This document shows positions 26,801 to 35,210 of a stretch of 64,000 nt of DNA, in pieces. The stretch lies in IMG/VR virus record IMGVR_UViG_3300020578_000008, positions 1 through 64,000 of that record. The stretch is one strand, 5' to 3'. The notes beneath the pieces are model-generated. The model was given only the letters and a program-made list of their open reading frames with translations. It was not told the origin of the DNA and did not search any database. Origin of the DNA: a virus. How positions within the stretch are numbered: position 1 is the first letter of the stretch; every line of letters begins with the position of its first letter. Position numbers and translations under genes: made by a program.

Positions 26801-29740
26801 GAATTTGGTGGGACACTTGCTACGGTTGATTTAGACGCTAATGGTGGTATTGGCGGAGGATCTTATTATAAATCTGCTTGGGTTACAGTTGGATCAACTC
26901 CAGATAATTTTGGAGCAGGTACTAATGAAGACGGTATTGCATATCTCGGATATCCCCCCCAAGATTTTACTCCAGATCCTTTTACTTTTACTCCCGTAAC
27001 AAATGCTAGTCCAAATACTCAATATACTAGTGAAATTATACAAATAACTGGAATTACTGGAACTCTTCCTGTTTCTATTTCTAGTAATGGTTCCGCTCAA
27101 CAAGTTAGAGTATGTACTACTGGACAAAGTAGTAGTTGTGGACCATTCGGATTTAGTGCTACCATAAAAAATAACGAGTATCTTCAAGTAAGAATGACAA
27201 CTGGTGATCAATTTTTTACTGGATATACGATGACAATTACTGTAGGAACAGTAACTCAATTTTGGACTATTGATACTGGATCTCCTCCAGATAATCTTCC
27301 AAATGACTTTTCAGTACCAAACTTAACAAATCAGGAACCTAATACAGCAGTAGACAGTAGTATTGTACAAATTACTGGTATTAACAATCCTGTTACAATT
27401 ACAGCTAGTAATGGTGCTCTAATTTCTATATGTAATGGCACTACTTGTGATGCTTTTGCTGCTTCTCCGAGAACTATTGCAAATGGTCAAGGATTTAAAT
27501 TAAGAATTACTACGTCTTCATTATATTCCACCAGTGTAACTTCTCAAGTAGTAGTAGGTTCATCACCAGCTGTCACTTGGACTGTATCAACAGGTGTTGT
27601 TCCTGATAACACACCAACTAGTTTCGCATTTATTAGCCTATCTAATCAAAATTTAAATACTACAGTTACTAGTAATTCTGCTACAATTCAGGCTATTGAT
27701 AATACAATTCCTTTTTCAGTAACAAATAGTACTGGGCAGACTGGAACATTACCAACAATTGTAATTAATGATATCGATACTAATCTTTCATCTACAACTG
27801 TACAATTATTTGATGTTGTTAAATTAAGATATACTACATCTGGTATTGTTGGTGATTCAAAAACTTGGAATATAACAGCTGGAACTTTTACAACAACATG
27901 GACAGTAACAAATGCTGGTCAATTTGGAACATCACCAACTCCGTTTTTATTCCCAACTGTAATTGCTTCTGCCGTATCTACAAATACAAATAGCAATACA
28001 GTAACAATTGCTGGTTTAGGAACTTCTGTTGGAGCATATGCTACAAATGGTGCTAAGTTGAGTAAAAATGGAGCTGCTTTTAACACTTACACATCGACAA
28101 CTCCTTTACTAGTAGCTAACGGAGATACTTTAAGAGTTCAGATATTATCTAGTGGAATAGCAGGATTTTCTATAACAAGTGATGTTTTTGTTGGATCATA
28201 TACAACAACATTTACAGTTGTCAGTCCAGCTCCAACACCCGATCCTATTTTAGGTCAATGGTATAGTGGGATAAATATGATCCAAAATGTTTCTGGTAAT
28301 CAGATTAAATATGCTTCAAAATTTGATGGTTTACCTATCGGATCTATGATGCCTGTATTTAAAGATGCTTCCCAAACAGATGGTTGGGGGAATTTAAATG
28401 GTAAAGCAGATTCTAGATTCCCTGGGTGGATTCTTTGTGATGGATCATATGTAAGTCCAACAGATTTCCCCGCTTTATACTCTATTCTTGGTACAACTTA
28501 TGGTGCTTTAGGTGGTGGAGATTTTAGATTACCTGACATGAGAAATAAAAAACCAATGGGAACTGGTCCCGTTGATGGTAATGCTAGTTCTTCTCCTGCT
28601 TTAATTCCTGATTATGGACCAGCAAAAAATGCTACTAATAAATCTAATTTAATACCAGGGTCTCATGGTGGATTGTGGTATATCGATCAAATAGCGGTTC
28701 CTAGTGCCCAAAGTGTTCCTCAGGTAAAAACTCCTGGTACAGGATTAACTGCAACAGAAAGTGATTATTTCATCATTGGAACAATTTCCACAACTGGTTA
28801 TACTAATGTCGTTGGTCAGATTGACTTTACTACAACTGGTCAAATATCTGCTAATGTATCTTTAAAAGCAACTAAATTATACGAAACTCCAACTCACACA
28901 CACGTTATTTTATCAGGTCAACCAGACCCATCACTTGGAGGAAATGGATTTAAAGGTCTAGTGTACTGGAGCTCTAATGGTGGTAGACAATCTCCAGCAT
29001 CTTCGGGCATTGTGATTGGTAATCAACCTTCTGAATCAGTGGCTTCAGTTACAATTAACTTGTGGGGGTATATTATTAAACCGCCTGCTGGACACGTCCT
29101 ATTAACTAGTTCTAATACAGTTCCAACTGCTCAGGATGCTAATTCTGATACAGTATGGTTACAAAAGGCAGAACCATGGGAACCATCTACTGGCGGATGT
29201 CTTACCATTAGCGGTCCTGGATATACAGGAAATCGTATTACCCAGGTGAGAACTACTGTACAATATAAACAGCCAAATATTGGTAATATTGGAGACGCAA
29301 ATTATGATGAAATCAATCAATTTATTAATCTAACATCAGAACCTTTCCCAACTAACGCTAGTGTTGTTAATAGCGGTGATAATTATAAAATGGTAGGAGC
29401 AGTTGATATTCCAACGAAGAATGTTAGTGTCGCTAGTTTTAATCCAGTTACAAAAAACAATCACACTCATTATCTAAGTTTTTCTCCTATTGCCAACACA
29501 ACTACAACGTTTAGCTATGGTAACGAAGATAATCACGGAACTGCTGCTGGTGGAGCGCCAACAAATACTTCTGTTACTATTATCAGAACTGCTGCTCAAT
29601 TAGGATTAGAAGTACTACCAGGCAAATTTACTTTAAATGCCAATAAACAATTGATACCTACTCCATCTTTATCGCCACAAAGTAAAGTTCCATTGATTAC
29701 TCCATATATTTGGGTAAAATGGTTAATCAAAGCATATTAA
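23888..29740 (+). CDS. Large tail fibre with glycine-rich and tail-collar domains
   Basis: 1950 residues. Residues 1-770 are repeated Thr/Ser-rich beta domains; about 780-1010 a glycine-rich domain starting YNTFSPANTFYEYVIPQW; about 1020-1450 are Ig-like repeats with the pattern P..F..P...N..PNT, related to the C-terminal module of the four upstream paralogs. A tail-collar domain lies at about 1483-1550 (PIGSMMPVFK, FPGWILCDGSYV, FRLPDMRNKKP). The C-terminus has His-rich blocks (THTHVI, NNHTHY) and ends PYIWVKWLIKAY. Probably a receptor-binding fibre. Confidence 0.85.
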   Translation: MPFSSTPVYVGAGDQIELRYPTPSTWNTTVNIQVQIGTGVDPTGITLGTRAPDSQPTTFSFTDNSGSINAAATTPGEFTSTFQKNTTYYSNPITVSGLELRVPISFSTSGSGPKGTYPNLSNAGFSINGGPYITTSTQSVVVTGNIINGSTTITNVSNAASLVVGRYISSTNISGEILNISGTSVTVTNPATATSSGVSLTQYYTVTNNDTVRLRIRTENWYTTNSNVTLTISDNYWGAGNAVSDTWSITTREQLQAITTLNTGSGTGTFIDYVDVDATEFGTYKTANILISGIDNDVVLRATCTGDGQISKNGTSWSQSLTQLKLGDTLFTRLLVGNGYTTKTTGSFSVFAVGGETATINSQSYENNNAGTYGSGSFARTQTIGSKQDDWQVWTEVDRYPTGVNFAPIYINTDSLPLSSVTSGGSGYVLNSIYTTTNTTTPSATGLTVKVAQVSVTGAIEAVQIVERGTGPYSIDDILTVNGGTVNGQVRLIQYRLVNVSTTSTLNNAEVGLTYYSDIAISGLGTEYTTGAYSNLEEPLITKTPSYTLPFTVPADLSGQPVSIGCTVSQGDGLIRKNGTGVWGTSVVVKNGDIVTIKQTSSTSYNTTKTSTIRLQGPPNGNPTGATITNPTAGPNPPSFVDKEATITIKTRSARTNPYPFRAQHVYQTELGTQYVRTVPISGLDLDTTATIVSQTPGSNAQISVDGINYFTTISIVPASTTTLYIRATSATAFATTQTIVYQCGTTQDTFRITTKRNQYTYNTFSPANTFYEYVIPQWADTIDFVLVGGGGGNGGDDYPNSFGGRGGNGNVMVGSINVAAIPWTDPINKAIKIFAPQRGNNGVNFSKSSAGGTGGFGYATGGNGGATASGEYSGSGGGGGGAAAITLADGTLIALAGGGAGGGGAGDDTVIQKLTQNGNYAGNGPNAIDSLVGLNLTGSAGTSASLSGGGGGGGGGGFGTGGSTNASLVDEFGGTLATVDLDANGGIGGGSYYKSAWVTVGSTPDNFGAGTNEDGIAYLGYPPQDFTPDPFTFTPVTNASPNTQYTSEIIQITGITGTLPVSISSNGSAQQVRVCTTGQSSSCGPFGFSATIKNNEYLQVRMTTGDQFFTGYTMTITVGTVTQFWTIDTGSPPDNLPNDFSVPNLTNQEPNTAVDSSIVQITGINNPVTITASNGALISICNGTTCDAFAASPRTIANGQGFKLRITTSSLYSTSVTSQVVVGSSPAVTWTVSTGVVPDNTPTSFAFISLSNQNLNTTVTSNSATIQAIDNTIPFSVTNSTGQTGTLPTIVINDIDTNLSSTTVQLFDVVKLRYTTSGIVGDSKTWNITAGTFTTTWTVTNAGQFGTSPTPFLFPTVIASAVSTNTNSNTVTIAGLGTSVGAYATNGAKLSKNGAAFNTYTSTTPLLVANGDTLRVQILSSGIAGFSITSDVFVGSYTTTFTVVSPAPTPDPILGQWYSGINMIQNVSGNQIKYASKFDGLPIGSMMPVFKDASQTDGWGNLNGKADSRFPGWILCDGSYVSPTDFPALYSILGTTYGALGGGDFRLPDMRNKKPMGTGPVDGNASSSPALIPDYGPAKNATNKSNLIPGSHGGLWYIDQIAVPSAQSVPQVKTPGTGLTATESDYFIIGTISTTGYTNVVGQIDFTTTGQISANVSLKATKLYETPTHTHVILSGQPDPSLGGNGFKGLVYWSSNGGRQSPASSGIVIGNQPSESVASVTINLWGYIIKPPAGHVLLTSSNTVPTAQDANSDTVWLQKAEPWEPSTGGCLTISGPGYTGNRITQVRTTVQYKQPNIGNIGDANYDEINQFINLTSEPFPTNASVVNSGDNYKMVGAVDIPTKNVSVASFNPVTKNNHTHYLSFSPIANTTTTFSYGNEDNHGTAAGGAPTNTSVTIIRTAAQLGLEVLPGKFTLNANKQLIPTPSLSPQSKVPLITPYIWVKWLIKAY

Positions 29741-29748
29741 AATAAATA
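29741..29748 (+). promoter_or_regulatory. Late promoter
   Basis: AATAAATA directly after the stop of the large fibre gene, 17 bases before the chaperone-like gene. Confidence 0.5.
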
Positions 29749-29765
29749 ACAATAAAAGATTTAAA

Positions 29766-30707
29766 ATGTCAAAACCAGTTTTTAATCCAGATGATTTTGT
29801 TTTTCAAAAATTAGAATTGCCTGAGGATAATCCAACTTTAATAGAATATGACGCTAAAGCTAGATTAATTTACGTTAGAGTAAAGGATCCATCTACAAAA
29901 GAGTATGAGTATAATGCTGTCCATCTGTCAGAAGTCGTTAATAATAATTTGTTGACATATTTACCTGATGAATGGACGAATGAAAATGATAGAATATTGT
30001 TATTTGCTGTTCATGAAAATGGTAAATCTCTTTTGGAAAAAGAAAAATTAAAATATAATTTTGAAACAAAAGAAACATATTGGGTTAGATACGAATATAA
30101 AAATTTTAGTCAGTCTGATGCCAAAGAAATTTTTGATGCCTTAAAAGCAGCAGTCTTTTTACAAAATGCTAAGAATGAAAATGCTAGAAATAGTTCTCTA
30201 GTTTCTTTAGCTAAAAAAGATGTTTTTCTAGATCGTATGTACGTTCAAACTCTTCAAGAATCTGAACGAATGCTTAGAGAAACTGATTGGAGAATTTTGG
30301 ATGACGCCCCACAAAGGTTTGATGGTGAAAGAGAATTGTGGAAACAATGGAGGCAAAAAATTAGAAATTCTCCAAAGAAACCAGAAGAATTTGAAACTGA
30401 TTTAGATTTTCTTATCTATAAAGAAGAATTTAAATGGCCAATTAATCCAGAACAATACCATCAGATGTACCCAAATAATGATGTTGAATATCTTTCAACA
30501 TCAGAACAGTTTGTTTTTGCTGACACTTCAATGACTGAAGATAAAGTAAATATTTACGATGAGAAACTGAACTTGGCTATCAAAACATTTAAATACAATG
30601 AAGAAAACGGTATACCAATCAATAAAGAAATGTATGATATTATCAGAAGATATTCTTTGTTAGAAAATATTGATGATATCAAATTAAATGTAGGAGAAGA
30701 TCAATGA
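29766..30707 (+). CDS. Probable tail-fibre assembly chaperone
   Basis: 313 residues. Around residues 160-200 it has RMLRETDWRILDDAP, then W..WRQKIRN, which matches the core of phage tail assembly chaperones (R..L..TDW..L.D, W..YRQ.LR). The N-terminal part is a beta-rich domain and the C-terminal part is helical; both are extra compared with the short chaperones. It lies straight after the fibre genes, as such chaperones usually do. Overlaps the next gene by four bases. Confidence 0.6.
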   Translation: MSKPVFNPDDFVFQKLELPEDNPTLIEYDAKARLIYVRVKDPSTKEYEYNAVHLSEVVNNNLLTYLPDEWTNENDRILLFAVHENGKSLLEKEKLKYNFETKETYWVRYEYKNFSQSDAKEIFDALKAAVFLQNAKNENARNSSLVSLAKKDVFLDRMYVQTLQESERMLRETDWRILDDAPQRFDGERELWKQWRQKIRNSPKKPEEFETDLDFLIYKEEFKWPINPEQYHQMYPNNDVEYLSTSEQFVFADTSMTEDKVNIYDEKLNLAIKTFKYNEENGIPINKEMYDIIRRYSLLENIDDIKLNVGEDQ

Positions 30708-31084
30708 TAGCTAGGGATTTTGTAGAATTTATTATTGAATGGACTGAAGCATTAAATAAAACTTTAATGGTTATCAGAACAACAGGACCAGATAGTGCTA
30801 CTGATGTTGAAAAAGTAAATCACATTTATTCTGTTTATAAATCAAATTTTGAATCAGATCGAGTTGATTTCTTTAATAAATTTTTGTATAATGAATTTAC
30901 TTTCTTAGAATTTGATTCCGAAGAAGAAGCATATGACTTTGGAATTCAAAATTTTCCAATGAATAAAAATGGAGATATGGATTTCTTTGTTCAGTTTTTT
31001 ATATTCAGTAATGGCAATTTAGCTTATGCTAACGATTCATTATCTGGATTGTCTGACAGAATACCACCACCACGAACCAGTTGA
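30704..31084 (+). CDS. Hypothetical protein paired with fibre chaperone
   Basis: 126 residues, acidic, with a helical N-terminus (IIEWTEALNKTLMVI) and a C-terminal tail ending RIPPPRTS. ATGA overlap with the upstream chaperone-like gene suggests coupled expression. Followed by a terminator. Function unknown. Confidence 0.75.
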   Translation: MIARDFVEFIIEWTEALNKTLMVIRTTGPDSATDVEKVNHIYSVYKSNFESDRVDFFNKFLYNEFTFLEFDSEEEAYDFGIQNFPMNKNGDMDFFVQFFIFSNGNLAYANDSLSGLSDRIPPPRTS

Positions 31085-31090
31085 ATAATT

Positions 31091-31131
31091 GGCATAAGGG
31101 TCTTGACAGACCCCTTTTTTTATGCCATACT
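31091..31131 (+). promoter_or_regulatory. Combined terminator and promoter, -35 box in the hairpin loop
   Basis: AAGGGTC (31096-31102), loop TTGACA, GACCC (31109-31113), then a 7-base T run: a rho-independent terminator. The loop is itself a perfect -35 box; 17 bases later is CATACT (31126-31131) with the extended TGC. GGCATA and TATGCC flank the whole. So it ends the fibre transcript and starts the helicase cassette. Confidence 0.8.
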
Positions 31132-31156
31132 ATCTGTATTGACATTTCACCTCGTT

Positions 31157-32395
31157 ATGTTGCTTCGTCCTCACCAACAGAGTGGTTGTGCTGCTATGGA
31201 GCAGTATAACATCGGTCAACTGCTCATGCCTACGGGCGCTGGCAAGACCCCTACAATGATTCATGACTGTATTCGTGTGTTTGACACTGTAGACGCCGCT
31301 ACGGTCGTTGTGGTCGCTCCTAGGATCCTTCTGGCAGAGCAACTGTCTGCTGAGTTTCTTGAGCACATTACTAACGCTTCTGTACTTCATATTCATAGTG
31401 GTGAAACTCACCACTTCAAGACTACTAACCCCAATGTAATCAGTCAATGGGTGGAGAGTCATAAGTCCCACAACAAACTTATTTTCACAACCTATAACTC
31501 TCTTATTCGGGTTCAGCAGTCTGGCATTGATGTCCACACTGTCTATTGTGACGAGGCACATAATTCTATCAAGAAGAATTTCTTTCCTGCTATAGAATAT
31601 TTTTCTGGTGCTGCTGATCGTTGCTATTTCTTTACTGCCACTCCTAAGCATTCCAACACTATGTCTAAACCAGGCATGAATGATATTGATGTATACGGTA
31701 AGGTTATCTGTGATGTTCCTGCTACCGATATGGTCAAGCAAGGTTATATTCTTCCTCCTACCGTTGTTCCTTACGTTGTTGATTACGAACGTTTGAAAGG
31801 TGATCTTGCTGCTAGCAGCGATCATGTTACTCTCGTTAATATTATCGACGAACTGGATGAGGATGCTGCTTCTAAAATTCTGGTGGCAGTTCCTAGCAGC
31901 AAAGTGATGTGGAATCTGCTGTCTCAAACTACTATTCTCAATGACCTTGAAGATCGTGGTTATGATGTGCTTCATATCACTAGCAAGTATGGTGCTTGGG
32001 TTAACAAAACCAAAGTCAACCGTGAGGTATTCTTTGATACGTTCAATGCTTGGGGCAAAGATCCCAACCGTAAATTTGTAATTTTCCATTATAGCATTCT
32101 TGCTGAGGGTATCAACGTTCATGGTCTGACTCACACCATTCTGCTCCGTACTCTTGATGTCATCGAGATGGCACAGACTATCGGTAGGGTTATCCGTCTC
32201 AATAAAGACGATGCTGCTGACCTTTCTAGTGGTAGAATTGCTGTTGGTGACTATGCTATGTACCGTAAACCCACTGGTTTTGTGACTGTTCCTGTGTTCA
32301 AGAACTATGGTGATCGTACTATCAAACGTCTTCAGAACCTTGTCGATACTATTTTCGTTCAAGGCAAACCCGCTGTTTCTGTGGTCAACCGATGA
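31157..32395 (+). CDS. SF2 DNA helicase/ATPase (DEAH)
   Basis: 412 residues from the ATG at 31157; an earlier in-frame TTG lies within the -35 box and is unlikely. LRPHQ at the start is the Q-like region; Walker A PTGAGKT at 25-31, Walker B DEAH at 132-135, motif III TATP at about 160-163, and motif VI QTIGRVIR near 340-347. This is a restriction-type (ResIII/UvsW-like) superfamily II translocase using ATP. It is the first of three overlapping genes (helicase, HNH nuclease, adenine methyltransferase), with stop and next start sharing ATGA. Could be a recombination helicase, but the neighbours suggest a DNA-processing module. Confidence 0.85.
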   Translation: MLLRPHQQSGCAAMEQYNIGQLLMPTGAGKTPTMIHDCIRVFDTVDAATVVVVAPRILLAEQLSAEFLEHITNASVLHIHSGETHHFKTTNPNVISQWVESHKSHNKLIFTTYNSLIRVQQSGIDVHTVYCDEAHNSIKKNFFPAIEYFSGAADRCYFFTATPKHSNTMSKPGMNDIDVYGKVICDVPATDMVKQGYILPPTVVPYVVDYERLKGDLAASSDHVTLVNIIDELDEDAASKILVAVPSSKVMWNLLSQTTILNDLEDRGYDVLHITSKYGAWVNKTKVNREVFFDTFNAWGKDPNRKFVIFHYSILAEGINVHGLTHTILLRTLDVIEMAQTIGRVIRLNKDDAADLSSGRIAVGDYAMYRKPTGFVTVPVFKNYGDRTIKRLQNLVDTIFVQGKPAVSVVNR

Positions 32396-33390
32396 CTAAA
32401 CTTACTAAACTTACCCGTAAAATCGATTACAAAGACCAGTTGCTGACATACAAGCAACTGGAAGGTGTGGTTGCTCGTAAGCATATTCTTACTGGATCAG
32501 CTGCTGAGATTATCAACAATTCAAAAATCAACGATTTTGGATGGGAATCAGCAGCACTGGCATATTCTACCTTCACAACAGATGAGCGAGCAGATATTCG
32601 TAAATCTGGGCAGCAACTCGCTAAAGGTTACTACAATCCTACAACTGAGACAATTGATTCTCCTAATGTTCAACCTACGAATGATAGGGGTATTCTTGTA
32701 ACTCAAATGTATCTCAATCAGGATCGTTGCTGTGCTTACAGTGGTGATGGTCCTTACCATATTCTAGATTTTCAGGTAGAACATATTAATCCTAGTGGTG
32801 GCGACCACCCAGACAACATTGTACTTGTTCTCGCTAATGTAAATGAGAATAAAAAGCAATCTGTAGAGAGCTTCCTTGAACGTTGTGAACAGCGTTATAA
32901 CATGGGAGAACTTGAATATGCCAAATGGTATAAGGATATGAAAGATGCTGTCAAACGTGGGCAGAAAAAGAAATCTGAAATTCTCTCCATGAATGAGGAT
33001 GAGTTACGAACATACTGGTTGACACGTACAACACCAAAGTATGACAAATATGTGTGGCGTAATATTGGTATGTCATCTCTCAGTGAGTTTCGTATCCTGA
33101 AAAAAACAGGAGAGGAACGTAAAGGTGGTAGTCAAGGTAACTATGTGGACATTCTAAGCACTATTGCTGCTGAATATCTGTTTGGCGATCCTGATCTGGC
33201 ACGAGAAATTTATAAATCTGCTAGGTTATTTCGTAGTACTTATTTGAATGGAAAGATTCAAAACGATGTCTATGCTATTCTTACCACAGAAATCATAGAG
33301 TTGTCAAATCACATCTATCCAAGTTATAATAGAGACAAATTTATTGCTAACATCATCCGAAACAATTATACATGGCAACATCTAAACTGA
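32392..33390 (+). CDS. HNH endonuclease
   Basis: 332 residues. The HNH core is at about 110-157: DRCCAYSG, VEHINP (H131) and DNIVLVLANVNENK. HNH nucleases cut DNA with one metal ion in a beta-beta-alpha fold. The Cys pair is not the usual CxxC zinc knuckle. About 170 residues of unknown function follow, much longer than a homing endonuclease core. Overlaps the helicase by 4 bases and the methyltransferase by 19. Confidence 0.8.
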   Translation: MTKLTKLTRKIDYKDQLLTYKQLEGVVARKHILTGSAAEIINNSKINDFGWESAALAYSTFTTDERADIRKSGQQLAKGYYNPTTETIDSPNVQPTNDRGILVTQMYLNQDRCCAYSGDGPYHILDFQVEHINPSGGDHPDNIVLVLANVNENKKQSVESFLERCEQRYNMGELEYAKWYKDMKDAVKRGQKKKSEILSMNEDELRTYWLTRTTPKYDKYVWRNIGMSSLSEFRILKKTGEERKGGSQGNYVDILSTIAAEYLFGDPDLAREIYKSARLFRSTYLNGKIQNDVYAILTTEIIELSNHIYPSYNRDKFIANIIRNNYTWQHLN

Positions 33391-34211
33391 CTAACCATTC
33401 CCTGTATCGTTACGCTGGTGGTAAGAACAGGATGAAAAAAGATTTGATTCAGATTATCAAGGATGTAAATCCTGGTTTGACCAAGATTGTAGCGCCATTT
33501 ATGGGTGGAGGATCAACTGAGATTCTGATGGCAGCACAAGGTATCAAGGTGCAATCGTATGATATTTTTCGACCGCTAGCAGACTTCTGGGAGATCGTCA
33601 CGGCAGGTGGCGGCGGGCGAATCGCTGATGAAGTGACCAAGCATTACCCATTAATTGATAGCAATCACTATAAATCCTTCCTTCCGTTGTTGGATAGTGA
33701 GGATAAGTTCATCAGAGCGTGGGCATTTTACATTGCAATCAAGGGTTCGTACTCAGGTAAGATCGGATGTTCTACCGTTAAGTCTAGAGCAGAGTTCAGA
33801 CTTGTGGGAATTGATAAACTTAGGAATTTTTATAACCCGAACCTGTCGTTTGCCTACGGTAGTTGCTTCGACACGATTCCAAAGCACAAAAATGACTTCT
33901 TGTATCTGGATCCACCATATTACGAGACTGTTAGCCACTATTATGGTAAAGATGGTGCCCTTCACAAATCATTTGATCACGAAGCATTCTGTGATACTTT
34001 GAAGCAACACAAAGGTGGGTTCGTGATGTCTTATGACAACAGTGATGCTGTTCGTGAACTCTATCAAGGGTGGACAGAATTCAGGTATCTTACATTCCCT
34101 TATCAAATGTCGGGCACCAAACGTTACGATAAAACTGAATTGGTGATTGTCAAGCATCCAGAGCACTCTATACAAAAACCACAAACTGTGCTAGAATCTT
34201 TCATGGTATAA
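33372..34211 (+). CDS. dam: D12-class DNA adenine N6-methyltransferase
   Basis: 279 residues. AGGKNRM near the N-terminus, SAM-binding PFMGGGST at 42-49, and the catalytic DPPY at 180-183 (FLYLDPPYY) are all intact, in the order of Dam/D12 enzymes. It would transfer a methyl group from SAM to adenine N6 in DNA. Target site unknown. It starts inside the HNH gene, so the nuclease and methylase are probably made together. Confidence 0.88.
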   Translation: MATSKLTNHSLYRYAGGKNRMKKDLIQIIKDVNPGLTKIVAPFMGGGSTEILMAAQGIKVQSYDIFRPLADFWEIVTAGGGGRIADEVTKHYPLIDSNHYKSFLPLLDSEDKFIRAWAFYIAIKGSYSGKIGCSTVKSRAEFRLVGIDKLRNFYNPNLSFAYGSCFDTIPKHKNDFLYLDPPYYETVSHYYGKDGALHKSFDHEAFCDTLKQHKGGFVMSYDNSDAVRELYQGWTEFRYLTFPYQMSGTKRYDKTELVIVKHPEHSIQKPQTVLESFMV

Positions 34212-34212
34212 T
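34207..34212 (+). promoter_or_regulatory. Extended -10 promoter
   Basis: TGGTATAAT (extended -10) at the stop of the methyltransferase gene, 31 bases before the gene at 34244. No clear -35. Confidence 0.5.
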
Positions 34213-34243
34213 TCTCATATATAACGTGTAACGGAAAATAATT

Positions 34244-34504
34244 ATGCTTAATATTTACTACTATATTATCTTTACTATATTTGCTGTAATAGCATATATG
34301 ATGATTGTAGATGAAAATGTAGTTAGATATATTGAGATTATGTTTCAACTCTTCGTTATCAACTTGAAAAGATTATATTATATGGTTGTTTTTCATCCAG
34401 ATAATAAACTTACCACCTGGAGTATGAATTATAAATTCAATCGAATGACTCGTAAACTACAAAAAGAAATGGAACAAAATGACTCATCACGACCTATTGA
34501 TTGA
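34244..34504 (+). CDS. Small membrane protein, unknown
   Basis: 86 residues. A hydrophobic N-terminal helix (YYYIIFTIFAVIAYMMIV, residues about 5-22) and a second partly hydrophobic stretch (IMFQLFVINL) precede a basic tail (RMTRKLQKEMEQ). Probably membrane-anchored with a cytoplasmic tail. First of a chain of overlapping small genes. Confidence 0.7.
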   Translation: MLNIYYYIIFTIFAVIAYMMIVDENVVRYIEIMFQLFVINLKRLYYMVVFHPDNKLTTWSMNYKFNRMTRKLQKEMEQNDSSRPID

Positions 34505-34707
34505 TGATTAACATGACGCATTACGATAAATTAATTGACACGCTCATTATGCATCTCTATGATGCATGGGAGCACAAATATTGGGATGAGCAGCTAGCAA
34601 AAAGAAAAGCACATGAGATTCTAACAACTGTGGAAGCATTTCAACAAAACCGTGTCTTAACAACTACAGACACATCTGTATATGCACAATGGAGGGCAAG
34701 TGACTAA
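34501..34707 (+). CDS. Hypothetical protein
   Basis: 68 residues, helical, charged (LIMHLYDAWEHKYWDEQLA). ATGA overlap with the membrane protein upstream; a second ATG at 34513 is an alternative start. No recognised domain. Confidence 0.7.
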   Translation: MMINMTHYDKLIDTLIMHLYDAWEHKYWDEQLAKRKAHEILTTVEAFQQNRVLTTTDTSVYAQWRASD

Positions 34708-34918
34708 TTCTAAATTTCCATATGAAACGTTTCCATATCGTTTAGATATTAAAAAAGAAAATAGAGTTTGCTGGTTTATTCACGAAGAACATTTAAATAA
34801 ACTTATTGAACGAGAAAAATTAAATCCTAAAAATTATGAAGTATCCACGAATGGTGTGGCGTTGGTGGGCAAAGTCACTGGGTCAAAAAGCAAGCGACAA
34901 CGACAACGAAGCAGATAA
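34700..34918 (+). CDS. Hypothetical protein (GTG start)
   Basis: 72 residues from GTG at 34700, preceded by GGAGGG; the in-frame ATG at 34682 has no ribosome-binding site. The C-terminus is strongly basic (KSKRQRQRSR), but that part overlaps the next gene in another frame. Function unknown. Confidence 0.6.
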   Translation: MTNSKFPYETFPYRLDIKKENRVCWFIHEEHLNKLIEREKLNPKNYEVSTNGVALVGKVTGSKSKRQRQRSR

Positions 34919-35165
34919 GGTTGCTATCATTCGCACTCTTATGTTTGCTACATATCTTGTCACAAATGCTTTTATTATAGCAGGTGTGGTGAGACACTGG
35001 AATGACAATCAAATTAATGTTGAGGTAGAAGTCTATGAAAATTCAAACTATTCTGAAAAGTTACACTCAGAAAGACGGCACAACTTGGGAGTGGATGGAA
35101 ACACCAGAATTGAGGGCGTATATCGCTCAGGAGCAATCAAAAATCGCACTGGGGAATTTGAATGA
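34836..35165 (+). CDS. Small membrane protein, unknown
   Basis: Up to 109 residues. A membrane segment IIRTLMFATYLVTNAFIIAG at about residues 31-50 follows a basic Trp-rich N-terminus (RMVWRWWAKSLGQK); this type of sequence is familiar from cyanophage small membrane proteins. ATG at 34848 is an alternative start. The C-terminal 40 residues overlap another gene in a different frame and may be constrained by it. Confidence 0.65.
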   Translation: MKYPRMVWRWWAKSLGQKASDNDNEADKVAIIRTLMFATYLVTNAFIIAGVVRHWNDNQINVEVEVYENSNYSEKLHSERRHNLGVDGNTRIEGVYRSGAIKNRTGEFE

Positions 35166-35187
35166 GCGCCCAAAACGAGTATCCTAA
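35035..35187 (+). CDS. Small WEW-motif phage protein (paralog)
   Basis: 50 residues; TWEWMETPELRAYI is shared with the 46-residue protein at 161-301 (IWEWEETPELKAFI), which supports this frame. It overlaps the membrane-protein frame by 131 bases. Function unknown. Confidence 0.65.
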   Translation: MKIQTILKSYTQKDGTTWEWMETPELRAYIAQEQSKIALGNLNERPKRVS

Positions 35188-35210
35188 AATTATGGAATAG
35201 GAGAGAATAG

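Noticed and set aside
31130-32362. Long minus-strand ORF opposite the helicase
   Set aside because: It mirrors the helicase frame; no domain, and the + strand helicase motifs are complete.
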